Made by a program: the position numbers and the translations under genes | Part shown: one piece after another, positions 37,873-50,470 of the stretch | Layout: each line of letters starts with the position of its first letter | Position numbering within the stretch: position 1 is the first letter of the stretch | The notes under the pieces: generated by a model | Told to the model about the DNA's origin: nothing | The model's database searches: none | Seen by the model: only the letters and a program-made list of their open reading frames with translations | NCBI GenBank assembly: GCA_026874595.1 | Contig: CM049313.1 | Coordinates: forward strand, 74,392,659-74,456,658 | Reading direction: 5' to 3' | DNA: 64,000 bases | DNA from: Sipunculus nudus | Lineage: Eukaryota; Annelida; Sipuncula; Golfingiida; Sipunculidae

Positions 37873-39363
37873 ATGACCGCTGCCCGAGGAGCGTAATCCC
37901 TTCCTTTCTAGAAAATAAAAGGGGGGGGGGGGGGGTACAAAAAAATTACGCATGTCTGACGCTAAGTTGCCGAGCACGTAATAACGGTCAGAAAGGAAAA
38001 TGGAAATAGATCTTAAACACTTTGTTTCATATGTATATTTACCCATACTTCTACCGCCATCAGACCACATGTCTAGGGTGTTTCCCTAATCCGGCCAATT
38101 CTTGTTGAAAACCTATCTGCAGAACAATTTGGTTTATTTCTAACCCTTTTTTTTCGCTAGAGTCGTCTACAGTCAACATATTTCAACAATGAACATCCCT
38201 ATGTTGTGCTTACTTTATTTCTACTTGGATCATTTTCCCTAATCACTATCCACCAACATCCGTGTTGTTAAAAACTTTGGATGCATCACGTTTCAGCCTG
38301 GATACAGAGAAATATTGAATTTGTGTACAACATGTACAGTGGTGAATTAAAGCATACGGATATTATTTGATCTAAATTAACATTTTCCCAACTGGACACT
38401 CGCTTATCGACATAACCCGTGTGGATTTCCGGGAAATTGTTTTAAACTAGCGCTATACCCAAAATCCGGACATGCGACCTGTGATATCGAGGTTTAGAAT
38501 AGACGTAAAATGGCAGCTGCCATGGGCTGTTTCAAGAAGCACGGTTACTGTGAGAAATAAAACCTGTCAGGTACGATAATGTCGCTGGAGTGCGACACAA
38601 AAGTACTCCGAGGCGAGTATCCAGGCAAGAATCTGTCTGCGGAGACAGTCTGGTGGAAGGGGCCGTGTACCTACAAAGGTCGAAGTGCTATTAATCTTTT
38701 TTGGACCACGCATAAAACCTTAAAAGGTAAATAACCAAAAATAAAAAGGAGAAAGTGCTACAGAATAAAGAGTGGTCTTCTTTGAAATAAAGAGTGAAAA
38801 AAATAGTAAAATCAGCGTCAACTCCCCATTTTTTTTCACAGACTGAATGAAGATGAGTTTTCCATTTTACAATTGTGTATATACTTAATGATGCATATTG
38901 TTCCAAAAGCCAGAAACATACATGGCGCACACCTCCTGCATGAAGATAAGGGCATTTTCCACATGTTGTGACACATGCTGGACATTTGCACACACAAGAA
39001 AAATGCTAAATGTTCAATTATTGTTTTAAGTGGACTGTTAAAGCAGGAGACTAATAGTACATATCAGCATTCTTTCACTTAAAAATAGGGGAAAAAAATG
39101 CTACTGAAAAAAAGTGATAAAAAAAGAGTAATTAGCGTCATTTTCAGGAAATCCTAGAAAAGAGTGACTCTTAAAAAAAGAGTGATTTGGCAGGCCTGAT
39201 TAATTATAGTTTGATACTGCCTTTATTTTAACTTTCCGATCATATTTTTAAGATGGCCAAATAAAAGGAAGACATTTTAACAAATTTTGGTACCCTCGTT
39301 GAAGGGTAAAACACTGAAAATGGGTACATGGGGGTCTATTATTATTATCAGACTCTAGCTCAA
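37873..39363. other. Non-coding stretch
   Basis: Poly(G) at 37,921-37,935; otherwise nothing recognised. The 100-codon minus-strand frame at 38,691-38,993 (Cys/His/Phe-rich) is not convincing. Confidence 0.45.
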
Positions 39364-40476
39364 CTGGTGGCCAATGGGCCATGACGCTCAGCTGAATTCA
39401 AGGAATAATGAACAATGAGCAAAATGATGGCCAGAGTACTAAAAAATCATGAATTTTTGTGAAGAGTCCTTAGAAATATCAGGTTTATGAGAAAAATCTC
39501 TAAGACAGATTGACATACCAAATTTCAGACCAATATCTTGAACCACTCCTAAGATATGAGCAATTTTCACCCAAAGCACATGTAGGCATGCAGATTGTAC
39601 CTCCAGTCTTGAGTACAAGATTGAGGAGTCCAAAATCTATTGGTATGCACCAAATCAGGCCAGTACAGAGAAACTCCTGAGAAAAGGGCATTTATTAATT
39701 CTACAAAACCGGGAAAGTATGTGGCACCACCTGTCTGGTTAGCGAGAAAACTTTCCAAGACGGATGGACATGCCAAACTTCAGACCAATATCTTGAACCA
39801 TTAGTGAGATATGAGCAATTTTCACCAAAAGCAAATATACCGATGGACGCCACGCGAAAACAACTGCAGACGGCGCCACCCATCTTGTTTACGAGATGTA
39901 GGTGTTTAGGATCTATGAACATGTACAATTTTAACCCTATACATTGAAGAACCACTAAGACAAACAGATGGCAAATGCACAGATGGAAAAAGTATTGTAG
40001 GTGGCGACAACAGTCGCAATTATGAGACAAGAGATCTATGGACATGCAAACTTACAGCACAATACATTGAGCCACTCTTGAGATATGGACTGTCATCTAA
40101 AAGACACCTAGATTTGTACTACACAGAAAGGACTGCTGGTGGTGCCACCTGTCTTTGTTAGGCACAACAACATAGGTGAAGGAACAACTATGCTGGGTTT
40201 CGGAAAGATTGGTTCAAGGGTCTCAGAGGAGTTCACTGGAAATTAACCGAAGTTTTTGTATCACATTTTTTAATAATTCATGGGGGGGGGGGGGGGTATT
40301 TACGAGCCCCATAGCTCGGAGGATATAGGTAACAGAGACTGTATTTCAGATTTCCAAAGAGACTTTTCATTGACCTCCTTTGATGTCAAGTTAGAAGATT
40401 CAAGGTCAAGCGGTTATGACTTGTGCCCTGTTAACAGATGACAGCTTCTTTGAAGGTATATATATATAAAAAAAAA
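39364..40476 (+). mobile_element. Composite repeat family, truncated copy 1
   Basis: Begins with the family head (GGCCAATGGGCCATGACG, then CTCAGCTG). The interior is a diverged tandem repeat with a period of about 255-275 bp: the block CAGACCAATATCTTGAACCA recurs at 39,526 and 39,781, and a relative at 40,055. From about 40,235 it carries the 'unit U' segment: TTTTTGTATCA, a G-run, AGCCCCATAGCTCGG, GATTTCCAAAGAGA, ending GTGCCCTGTTAACAG. A (G)15 run lies at 40,282-40,296. There is no tail; the next head follows at once. No coding capacity. Confidence 0.65.
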
Positions 40477-42881
40477 ACAAGGGACCCATGGGTCACGGCG
40501 CTCAGCTGTTATATATGATAAAAAATATGATTTGGGAATGAGGCACATGCTGGTTTTGTGTGGTAATAAATATAAGCTCTATTATGAGTTGTTGGTGTTT
40601 AGCTTATGTATGATTTTGATAGTATCTTTGGAGATAGGGAAGAGGATTGATTTCGTTTATTTTATTGACAAATGGAGTGCTATTGTCACACAAATTTTGA
40701 CTTTGCCATATAACTTATAAGCAGCACATATGATAAAAGAGTTTAACTTTTTATTAAAATTTAATAACAAATATTGTGCTGATATAATTTTTATTTAAAA
40801 AAATAATAAGAAAATCATATGATTTTTAAAAATAAAATATAACTGAAATGATTATTAAAATAATATTATACAATATATTCATGAATGCATTCATGAATAC
40901 ATTTTGATAGTATCTGCACTGGTATTCAAATACTTTCATTTTTACCCGAATTCCCATTCTTATGCAATAAAATTTTTTTAATGCAGTACATATTCATATT
41001 CGTATTCAAATACATTAGCAAAACATTCGCACCATGTCTAGTATTTATTCAGTTTTAGCCAAACAATGATGTTGAGAATCCATAATATACAAAATTCACA
41101 AATTTAAATAATGATCATAAGTACCTGGTTTTATGGCTTTTATTTATATTTAAAAAAAATGTAATATATTCACTTTGGACTACTTTCACATCAATCTACA
41201 CACTAGATGCAGTAGGAATCTAGATTAATATTATCAATTGCATCCTTGTCTATCATTAATTTCCTTCATATGATCCCCAATGATTAGTAATGAATAATAT
41301 GATTTTTTTTTTTATCATTAAAATTGAACTGAAAAATACCATAGGTGACTGCATGGTTTTATTTGGAATAACATTGACATTTACATTCTATCCATCCATA
41401 CAAGATTCTTACATCATCAGTAACTGCAAGTAAATTTCCTGTTACTCATCAACTAAAAAATTATTTTTCTAATAATTTTTCTTTAATTTCTTATTAAACA
41501 CCAATAAAAATTTATTAATTTATTGTTATGTTGTTTTTCAAAACAACTACTAGATGAGTTGGGTTGGACACCTGGATCAACTGTGGCTGGGCATTAGCTG
41601 CCTGGCTGCCCCAGTGTATGCCCTGCCTCAAGCGTGCATAATTTGCTGAGAGGTCAACAAAGTCAACATACAGGTGACTGAAGAGGGGCTGGGTAGAGCC
41701 TGGGTCTGACATGGTCTCATAAAAACATCAATTAAAGCTACAATTTTTGGCCAATTTCTTTCAGCTTTCTAAACTACAAAGCTGAAATCTTTATGTGTAC
41801 ATGATATCAAAATTATATCAACAGTGCTCTCAGGAAACATACGTGCCATGATCAAATTTGGGCAAATTTAAGGTACTAATTTTATATTTAAACTAATAAC
41901 TTTGAAAAATTCAGAACTAATTTTGGGTATTCAATTGAATCTTGATTAAATAATGTTACATCCCTGACATAAAATCTCTAGCTTCAGCTTTCCCCTTTTA
42001 AGGAAGTATATATATTTCTTGATTTTTTAAAAAGAACATTATGTTTGGGCCCATAACTGAGAACAATTACGCAATACTGACATCATTTCTGGCATGTGCA
42101 TAGCGAATGTATAGAAAAACATGTATATTATATATGACCTAAGTCAGACCAGTGGTTTTGATATTAGGCCGTCTTAAAGTGTAACAATGGGTTTTTAATG
42201 AAAAAATGAAGTTTTTCATTAATATTTCGAAGGAATTAAGTCCCAGTGACCAAATTCTTGGCATGGTAGGGGATTTTGGAGACATCTAACTGTATGCCAA
42301 ATTTAAGGAACTTAGAGCTGAAGCGGGGGAGCTTAGCTCTATCAAACTGCATAACACTTGCTTGATGTAAACAATATGTGACATAGTGCTTGAAAACTTA
42401 AATACAATCTACAGTTTTTGTTCAACTGGTTTCAAATTTTTGTTGTTAACAGTTGAAATGTTAACATAACATGCTTTGAAACTTAAATCCACAGCAGTTA
42501 CAGCAAAAAAAAAACGTGCCATGGTCCAAGTTGGGCAATTAATGGTACCAATTTTTTATTTTGCTAATATTTAAAACAATTTTAAAGATTTTGATCTAAT
42601 TTTGGGTACACAATTAAATTTTGATTAATAAAAGTTATATTACCGGAAAAAGTGCTAAGCCTTAACAAGTTTTGTGTTAAGTGATCAAATTTCTTTTCTG
42701 ATTATTTACAAAATGTTTATGTTTGGGCCCATAGCTTTTTTAAATTATATAATACAGACCTAAATTCTGGCATGTACAGAGGAACTATATATAGAATTAT
42801 TTATGGTAAATATGAGGAAAAACAGATGAGTGGTTTAGATATTAGGTAGTCCTGAAGTGTGAAAATAGGTTTTCATTAAAA
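40477..42881 (+). mobile_element. Composite repeat family, copy 2 (with repeat block R)
   Basis: Starts with the canonical head at 40,477-40,508 (ACAAGGGACCCATGGGTCAC, then GGCGCTCAGCTG). An AT-rich interior follows, then two copies of block R (about 41,730-42,350 and 42,395-42,880). Each R copy has ACGTGCCATG near its start, TTTGGGCCCATA in the middle and a TGGTTTDGATATTAGG block towards the end. It ends abruptly at the head of the next copy, and the canonical tail is missing. Confidence 0.6.
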
Positions 42882-45154
42882 ACAAGTGACCCATGGGTCA
42901 TGACGCTCAGCTGCCAAGAATGACCTGTGACATCATGGACTGAGATTCACAACTTCCAGTCAAATTTTGAAGAACCAATTTGCCAATTTGTTGAAAATTT
43001 TCTATGACAACAGAAATATATATCACCTATGTCTGGTTAAAACACAGTGAATTGATGGTCTGAGGAAAATGCATGATTGTTAAGCTATCAGGAACTATTC
43101 CAACAGCTTGCTTGAAACCTGTCAGTCTCAAAAGGAACACCACAAAGGGCAAATATAAGATCAAAATATATAGCAAAAATCAAGGAAATACATGCAAGAA
43201 TTATTGAGAAACATGTGCTTCTGTATGAATTTTTATTCAATACAAGCCAACTGTACTGCACTTTTATAAATGATGGTAATATTTATTCAGAAATATTTGA
43301 CCCAATCCTTTACAAGATTACATAAATATACATCCAACTGCATTCACTTTAACTGTTCTTGAGATAATATGATCAAAAGGAATTAAAAGATGGTTGCCTG
43401 GTGGCCATATTTGACTTCTGACAAGTCTGAAATCAGACAACAAACATTCTCTAAATCGGACCAAACATTAAAGAAAAATTACTGAAACTACCCTGAAGAA
43501 AGAATTTCTAAGGTGGCTAACTGGCAGACATAATGGATTTCTGACAAGTAGGACATTTGATATCCCACATTCTCCAATAAGAGACCAAACTTGGGGCAAA
43601 TTATCCAGTAATAAATGCCCAAAATAATTCAAAAGGCATAATCAGGCCCTCATCAGATTTATAGATATGCAATTGTAAAAAGTGTAAGTCCAATATTTTT
43701 ATTATCACTCTGCTTTTCAATGGGGTCAGCAGGGTAGGTAAACTGCCAAACCTGAAAGAAAAGAAATGCAGAAAGCATGACTAAGAGTCTTGAAATAAAA
43801 CAAAAAGCCATCCTAAATCAAGGTACACATCCACATATTATGAGAACAAACACTTGCTTTTATATGTGGTGATATATATTAAAATATCCAGATATCTAGG
43901 AAACTAAGTTTATTGCTAGGATTCCATAAAATAAACTGCAAAATGTTCCCATCATCTTATAAATCAGTAGCTAAACCTTAATACTATACTCTCATAGTCT
44001 TAATGCCTGGCTGAAGCATTCTGACAACAGTGTTTTTGTTATGAAGTAACTAGGTACTTATCACTGAGCCTTATCACTTAATAGGCTGATACAAAAGGGA
44101 GTCACTCACAATTACAGCCACACAGGGAGATGTACCAACTGGAGTGGGATGGTTATATATACAAGAAAAATAGAGATGGTCTATAAAATAAGTAATTGTG
44201 AACATCCCTGACCTATGACCTTGGCCTTTTGCCCATATATCAACTGGATTCTTTCTAAATGATGGGTAACTACTGACCACTTAAATCTGGTGTAATTACT
44301 TGGCAACCAATGGGTGAATAACTTTGACCTGCAACCTTTAACCTGCTGACCAGCTGACCCCAAAATCAATAAGTTATTTATTCAAGCAAAAAGACCCATA
44401 AATATGAAGTTTGAGTCAAACTGAGTGATGCATAGATGTGGCATATGTGAAAGACTGAAGGTTTGGGTTGAACAGTTACACTTGAAATATGCTCACAAGC
44501 ATTTAGAACAATTAAATATTGTGACCTTGACCTTTGACTTTTTGACCTCAACATCAATAGGCTTCTTCCCTTATTGGTAGGTAAGCCATATATGACAGAT
44601 GGAAGGTACAGATTGAAAAGTTTGCCTGAAAATGACTCCACACAAGAAGTGGGTGCTGTGAACTTGACCTTTGACCTCAAAATCAACAGGTCTTTTCCCC
44701 TGTTGGCAGAGAAGCGATATCAGTGCTGGAAGGTTTGGAATGAAAAGTCTAGCTTGAAATGTGTCCACAAGCTTTTCAAAGAAGAGGCTCCTGTGACCTT
44801 GACCTTTGACCTTTTGACCTAAAAAAAATTATGGTTCTTCCCCTGTTGGTAGGTGAGCTGTATGTGAATGATGGAAGGTTTGGGATGAAAATTTTGTCTC
44901 AAAGAGTTATTTCTGGAGGGTGCAAACACACCCCATAACTTCGAGAATATAGGTCGCAGTGACCTAATTTCAGGTTTGCAAGGAGATCTTTTTATAACCT
45001 CTAAGACTGCATAGGGTTCATGGCCCTAGCCCCTACGGTTATGATTTGTGCCCTGCTAACGGACGGCCGGCCGGCCGGACGGACAGACGGAAGGACGCCG
45101 GACAAAGACCCATCGCTATAGCCCAGCATGACTGAAAGAAAGCTGAGCTAAAAA
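42882..45154 (+). mobile_element. Composite repeat family, copy 3, head to tail
   Basis: The head at 42,882-42,913 (ACAAGTGACCCATGGGTCAT, then GACGCTCAGCTG) begins with a 14-bp perfect palindrome, TGACCCATGGGTCA. The interior includes a tandem repeat (44,195-44,900) rich in TGACCT half sites and the segment AGGTCGCAGTGACCT at 44,951. The tail runs through CCCTGCTAACGGACGG, a CCGG/GGAC string and TCGCTATAGC, to AGCTGAGCTAAAA at 45,154. Head CTCAGCT and tail AGCTGAG are inverted to each other. No ORF for a transposase or RT. Confidence 0.7.
44195..44900 (+). repeat. Tandem repeat of about 136 bp carrying TGACCT half-site clusters
   Basis: About five diverged units. The block TGACCTTTGAC recurs at 44,528, 44,665 and 44,800 (spacing 137 and 135), with weaker relatives at about 44,209 and 44,325. 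The best unit has four perfect TGACCT half sites at 44,794, 44,800, 44,807 and 44,815, that is direct repeats spaced by 0, 1 and 2 bases. On the opposite strand these read AGGTCA. Confidence 0.8.
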
Positions 45155-46074
45155 TTGAGGTTTTTCCTTAATTTCTCGAAAGAACAAAGTCGCAAAGACC
45201 CATTTTTGGCTTGGTAGGAGATCTTTCGGGACTTCTAACATTATGCCAAATTTTGGATTCCTAGGTCTTACGGTTTCAAAATGTGCCACATCTACGGACT
45301 GACGGACTGATGGACAGAAGGACGGAAAGAAGACGGATCAAGACTATACCTCAGATGACTTATAGTCAGCTGAGCAAAAAATCGTAAAAATTAGAAAAAT
45401 ACACATGGCGCCACCAGTTTGCAGCAACTGACGGATCACTCCATGATCAATATTCATGCAAAGAATCATGGTGATCAATGCATTAGTTGTCAAGACAGTG
45501 CAGCTTTTGTATCACATTTTTAATTATTCAGGGGGGTACTTCTGAGCCCTATGGCTCTGAGGATATGAGTAACAGAGACTTAATTTCAGGTTTCCAAAGA
45601 GATTTTTTTCAGGGATCTCTCTGGATGTCAAGTTAGTAGATTCAAGGTGTAATAGTTACAATTTGTGCCTTGTTAATAGAAGAGCACTTCTTTGAAGGTC
45701 TCAAAAATAGATTCAACAAAATCCATGTGGCACCACCAGTTTGCAGTAATGAAATATTCCATGATGAATACCAATGGAAAACACCATGGTGATCATTGCA
45801 TTAGATGTCCAGAAAGTGCAGCTTTTGTATCAAATTATTAATAATTCTGACGGGTATTTATGAGCTCCACAGTTCAGAAGATATGGGTAACAGAGATCTA
45901 ATTTCAGGTTTCAAAGGAGATATTTTGAAGATTCAAGGTCCAGCGGTTACAATTTATGCCCTGTTGACAGTATCAAAAATAGAAAAAAAAAATTCGTACA
46001 GCTCAGAAAAAGTACAGGTGGCGCCACCAGTTTGCAGGAACTGATGGAACACTCCATGATCAATATTCATGCAA
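45155..46074 (+). repeat. Second tail copy and tandem 'unit U' repeat
   Basis: 45,155-45,378 is a further copy of the family's 3' region, with GACGGACTGATGGACAG then CAGATGACTTATAGTCAGC. Next come two full units and part of a third of an approximately 300-bp tandem repeat, anchored on GGCGCCACCAGTTTGCAG at 45,408, 45,729 (GGCACC) and 46,020. Each unit contains the CAGGTTTCMAAGGAGAT-type block. Confidence 0.7.
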
Positions 46075-48220
46075 ACAAGGGACCCATGGGTCACGGCGCT
46101 CAGCTGAAATTTTTGCAAATGCAAAATATTCTATTGTAATGTTTTTCATTTATATAAGCATATGAGAAGCTTAGAGGAAAGGGGCCCTCCTACTTGTTTA
46201 TAGTAAAGTTCGAAATATACGATTGCAAACTACCGTAATACTCTGACAAGACTGTCATGAAGAAAAACAGTAACAGTTTAGAGATACTGTGATGCATATG
46301 AAAAATTTACAGATGGACAGGCAAGTGGACAGAATGGACTAATACCTTTATTTCACTTTCAAGAGAATAATGTATTTAAGTTTATATATAAGCCTATTTT
46401 TTTAGCATATCTACTTTTTCCATTAATAGGTTTTATCTGATTCATTTTTTTTTTATTTACAAGTTTTACAATTTTGTAATAAAATACTGAAAATATAAGT
46501 TAAAATATTTGAATTCTAAGTTGCAATCATTATATATCCAGAGTGTAGCTCATATTGGGTCATATTATGCATACACATATATTTTATTATTTTTAAATCA
46601 CAAATATTTAAACTGAATTTAAAAGAAAATAATGCCACAACATGGCATGTACAAGATTATTCCTTGAATCACTATTCAAAAGTTTTGCACATTGGAGTTT
46701 TCAGTACATGCTTAATTTTATTCACTGAAATGAAATAAAAGATTCAGTAAATTTGATAAAATAAAAACATATTTTCAAATAAAGTATACACACTGTTGGT
46801 TGAATGAGGGACAAACAATATCATTGTGCTAATTACTATCTCAGCCATAATTTATGACTGGAATTAATTTCACACCTGGTGAAGTTTTTACTCTTCTAAA
46901 GTAAAGAATTACTTATCTGATGAACATCCACACTTTCATACCAATACACCACTTTGTGGACACAATTCAATGTGCACTTTAATCATTGTAACCCTGGTGG
47001 TACAATACAAAATCTAAAATGTAGCATAGCCAAGAATAAAATAAAATACAGAAAATTATAACATTCATCTAGTTGATGCACCATCTGTTGGGGGGGGGGG
47101 GGGGAGTGCAGGGCAGAGGGTGCATCCTGCTGGTAGTGGCCAAGCTGAGCCATGGCAAGCTGCCTGGGGTCAGTTACATAATGCAAGTGAAGGCTGTACT
47201 ACCAGGTGGGCTAGATGTAACAACACTTGACATGGTGTATTGAAACTTGAATAAAAGCTACTCTTTTCAATCAATTCCTTTGAAATTTCAGATTTTAAAA
47301 GATTAAATCCTTATGTATATATGTTGTGAAAATTAAATCAACAGTGCTTACAGGGAAAAAACGTGCCATTGCCAAAGTTGGACAAAATTTAAGGTATTGA
47401 TTTTTTATTCATGCTAATAACTTGACAAATTTGCAAAATTCAGATCAAATTTTGGGTAAACAATTGAATCTTGATAAAATAAAGTTATATTCCTGAAAAA
47501 AAGTCTCCAGCTTCAGCAATTCTTATGTTAGGTGAGTAAATATATTTCCTAATTTTTAAAAAATTGCATTATATTTGGGCCCATAACTTCAAATTAATAC
47601 CCAATACTGACCTAATTTTTTGTATGTTCATAGAAATTGTATGGAAGAAAAGGAATACTAAATATGATCAAAAACAGATCAGTGGTTTTGATATTAGGCA
47701 GCATTGAAGTGTAACAATGGCTTTTTTATGGAAAACTGAGGTTTTTCCTTAATATCTCGAAGGAATGAAGTCCTAATAACCCAATTTTTGGTTTTGCAGG
47801 AGATTTTTAAGACATCTAATGGTATGCAAAATTTTGGATTCGGAGGTCCAATGGTTTTAAAACAAGCCGGACGGATTGACGGATGGACGACAGACAAAGG
47901 ACCACGACTATGGCTCAGATGACTTATATATAGTCAGCTGAGCTAAAAATCATGGTGGTCAAGGCAGTAGTTATTCAGAAAGTGAAGTTTTTGTATCAAA
48001 TTTTTTATTATTCTGGGGGGTACTTTCGAGACCCATAGCTCGGAGAATATTGGTAACAGTGACCTAATCTCAGGTTTCCAAGGAGATTTTTCATGGACCT
48101 CCCTTGATGTCAGGTTAGAAGATTCCAGGTCCAGCGGTTACGACTTGTGCCCTGTTAACGGACAGCCGGAGGAAGAGTGATCGCTATAGCTCAGATGACT
48201 TTCAGTCAGCTGAGCTAAAA
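46075..48220 (+). mobile_element. Composite repeat family, copy 4, head to tail
   Basis: The head is at 46,075-46,106. The interior is AT-rich, with poly(G) at 47,090-47,104 and a third R block at about 47,260-47,760. A first tail ends at about 47,946 (GATGACTTATATATAGTCAG). A further unit U and a second tail follow (48,181-48,220: TCGCTATAGCTCAGATGACT ... AGCTGAGCTAAAA). The duplicated tail suggests an internal tandem duplication or a nested insertion. No coding capacity. Confidence 0.65.
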
Positions 48221-48809
48221 GGCTATTGTGTCCCCTAAGTGATCACTCTAACGTACCCACAACTCTATGGGCAAGGGACTGTTTTGAGTCCATCCAGGTA
48301 TGTTATCACATTTCATGACACTGATAAAGATATGACTGTCAGTAACAGATCAGACCACTCGGGGTATTGTGTAGCATGTGGAAGTTTATTGATATAATTT
48401 AAAACATTTCAGGTCAATATTACTCAGTCACTTGACAATGTAAGCTTGTACAGATGAACATTGTCTATCCGGTGGTACTCAAGCTGCCTGTATAACAGTA
48501 AACAAGGACTAAAAGTAACAATAACATACAAATCATGTGTAATGAAACACTGAATTATACACCACCCAAAAATATGCAACGTACTAAGGTTGACATAATA
48601 TTTGCATTTTGTTTTTTGGCAAATGTAACATCTACATCCACAAAGTTTATAACACTTTCAATCCAAAATATTCTTAAAAATTCAAGAATATTTGACACTT
48701 CCTCAAGAGCACACTTTCTGTTCAACACATAGATTTTATTACAAAGGTGGCCGGCGCATATTGCTATCATTATCAATTTGGCAATGCTCTAAGTATGTCG
48801 AATCATGTA

Positions 48810-49580
48810 GGCACATAGTGCAATTCTGCACAACTAGGGCAAAAAATGTGCATCTTCTGAACTAACAGTCTACTGAGTGCACTTTGTGCATTTTCAGAGA
48901 AAACACATCACCTGGACAACCTGTAGAGCAAACAACTGACACACAGCACTTTGTGCAAATGCTTCAGTACAAACATGCTATAATCGCACCCTGTGCACTG
49001 TGCATCTTCAGACAGTACACTATAAAGGGATGATCATGTTGATCATCAAACTTAATATTTTACATCATAACACACCTTACACATCAAACTTTGTTAGTTT
49101 CTCTGAAAATATCTTACACACTGCACTATGTGTGTCCAAACTGCAAGTACTTCACACAATGTACTATGTACATTTTCTGAGTACATGCTTGGTAGAGGCA
49201 CTCTTACAAGTATGCACTTGATGAAGTGCACTTTGTCCAACAAAAGATTAACAATTTTACAACTTCACTCCATACAATGACAGAGGGAACTTTCTTCTTA
49301 GGTAATCTGTGCTTCTTTTGAACAAACCGTGCATCTATCAGTCTTATCTTCTAAGTAAACATTAAGAAGGGGCAGTCTTTAATTTAATGTCTCAAATATT
49401 AAGATTTACAATTATTTGTATCTTTAGAGCAAATGTTTAACATAAACCCTGTTTCTCATCAGTGCACATTTTCACAGATATACAGAGTGCATCTTTACAG
49501 AATACACTCATTTAGTGCATCTTCCACATGCAAACAGTTCACAGGACAGTGTGCACTCTGTGCACCATTTGAGCAAATTG
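48810..49580. repeat. Degenerate GTGCAY-rich array
   Basis: Dense, irregular recurrence of GTGCAC/GTGCAT with frequent TGCACTTTGTGCA and GTGCATCTTC blocks (for example 48,849, 48,876, 48,994, 49,465, 49,490 and 49,518). The units are too diverged to give a firm period. It looks like an old minisatellite. Confidence 0.5.
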
Positions 49581-50429
49581 TTAAAATAAAAAAGGATCTC
49601 ATCCTTTTAAAAGAATACAGACAAGTGTATTTTATGGCAAATATGCTGCTTTTTTAAATCTTCCCTGGTGGTGTTTACTTTAATGTTATCCTTACTCTTG
49701 ATCATTCCATTTTACCATTACACTCTCTCTAAATACAAATAACTACAGATTCATTCTCCCTCTCTCACTCTTCATACATAGACATTTGTACAGGGCTCAA
49801 CACTGATGGTTAACTGCTTGCCTAAGGCAAATAAAAGTTCCAGAAAATGGTTGTAGGGCAACCCAAATTCAACCCTACTTTCCAGACTGGGAAAGTTGAT
49901 TCAGCATATTACCTTCACCCAAAGGCCTGAATCTTAACCCATCTTCAAAAAGCCATTTTCTTTCTTGGAGAAATGAAATCATACTAAAAATACCTCTTGT
50001 CCCTTTCCTCTTTAAATAACCATACTAAAAAGAAACATAAATGACAGACATCTTAACGTCTCTGTTGTCCAACATCCAATAAAACAAGCAACCCAGTCAT
50101 TTGGCACACACTTTGTGTTTGTGGCTGTGATGACTGGTTTTAGAAAGGAAAGTATAATTTCATGAAGAGCAAGTAAAAGCTTAATGTTACTTGCTAGTTG
50201 GGCAAGTTATTTCAAAAGTTGATGTCAAGCCCTGTTATATGTTCTTGAAAACTGTTTGTATCTGGAAAGGGTTATTTATGGAGGGGTCACCAAATTACAG
50301 ACACATATGGCACAGACTGCTTTGCACATAGTACATTACAGAAAGTGACCTCCAAGTCCACAATTCAAGGACTGCCGTTTGTGTGCTTAGTCAACAGGTG
50401 CCTGTAATATAGAAGTGCCCATAAGGAAA

Positions 50430-50433
<4 letters not shown>

Positions 50434-50469
<36 letters not shown>
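50434..50469. repeat. (TA)n microsatellite
   Basis: TA dinucleotide run of about 36 bp. Confidence 0.95.

Positions 50470-50470
<1 letters not shown>

Noticed and set aside
41515-41712. 65-codon minus-strand frame reading LFSHLYVDFVDLSANYARL
   Set aside because: Looked exon-like, but it lies inside a dispersed repeat copy and has no convincing splice sites.
44074-44822. Cluster of overlapping 62-102-codon frames on both strands
   Set aside because: Products of the ~136-bp tandem repeat; no conserved protein content.
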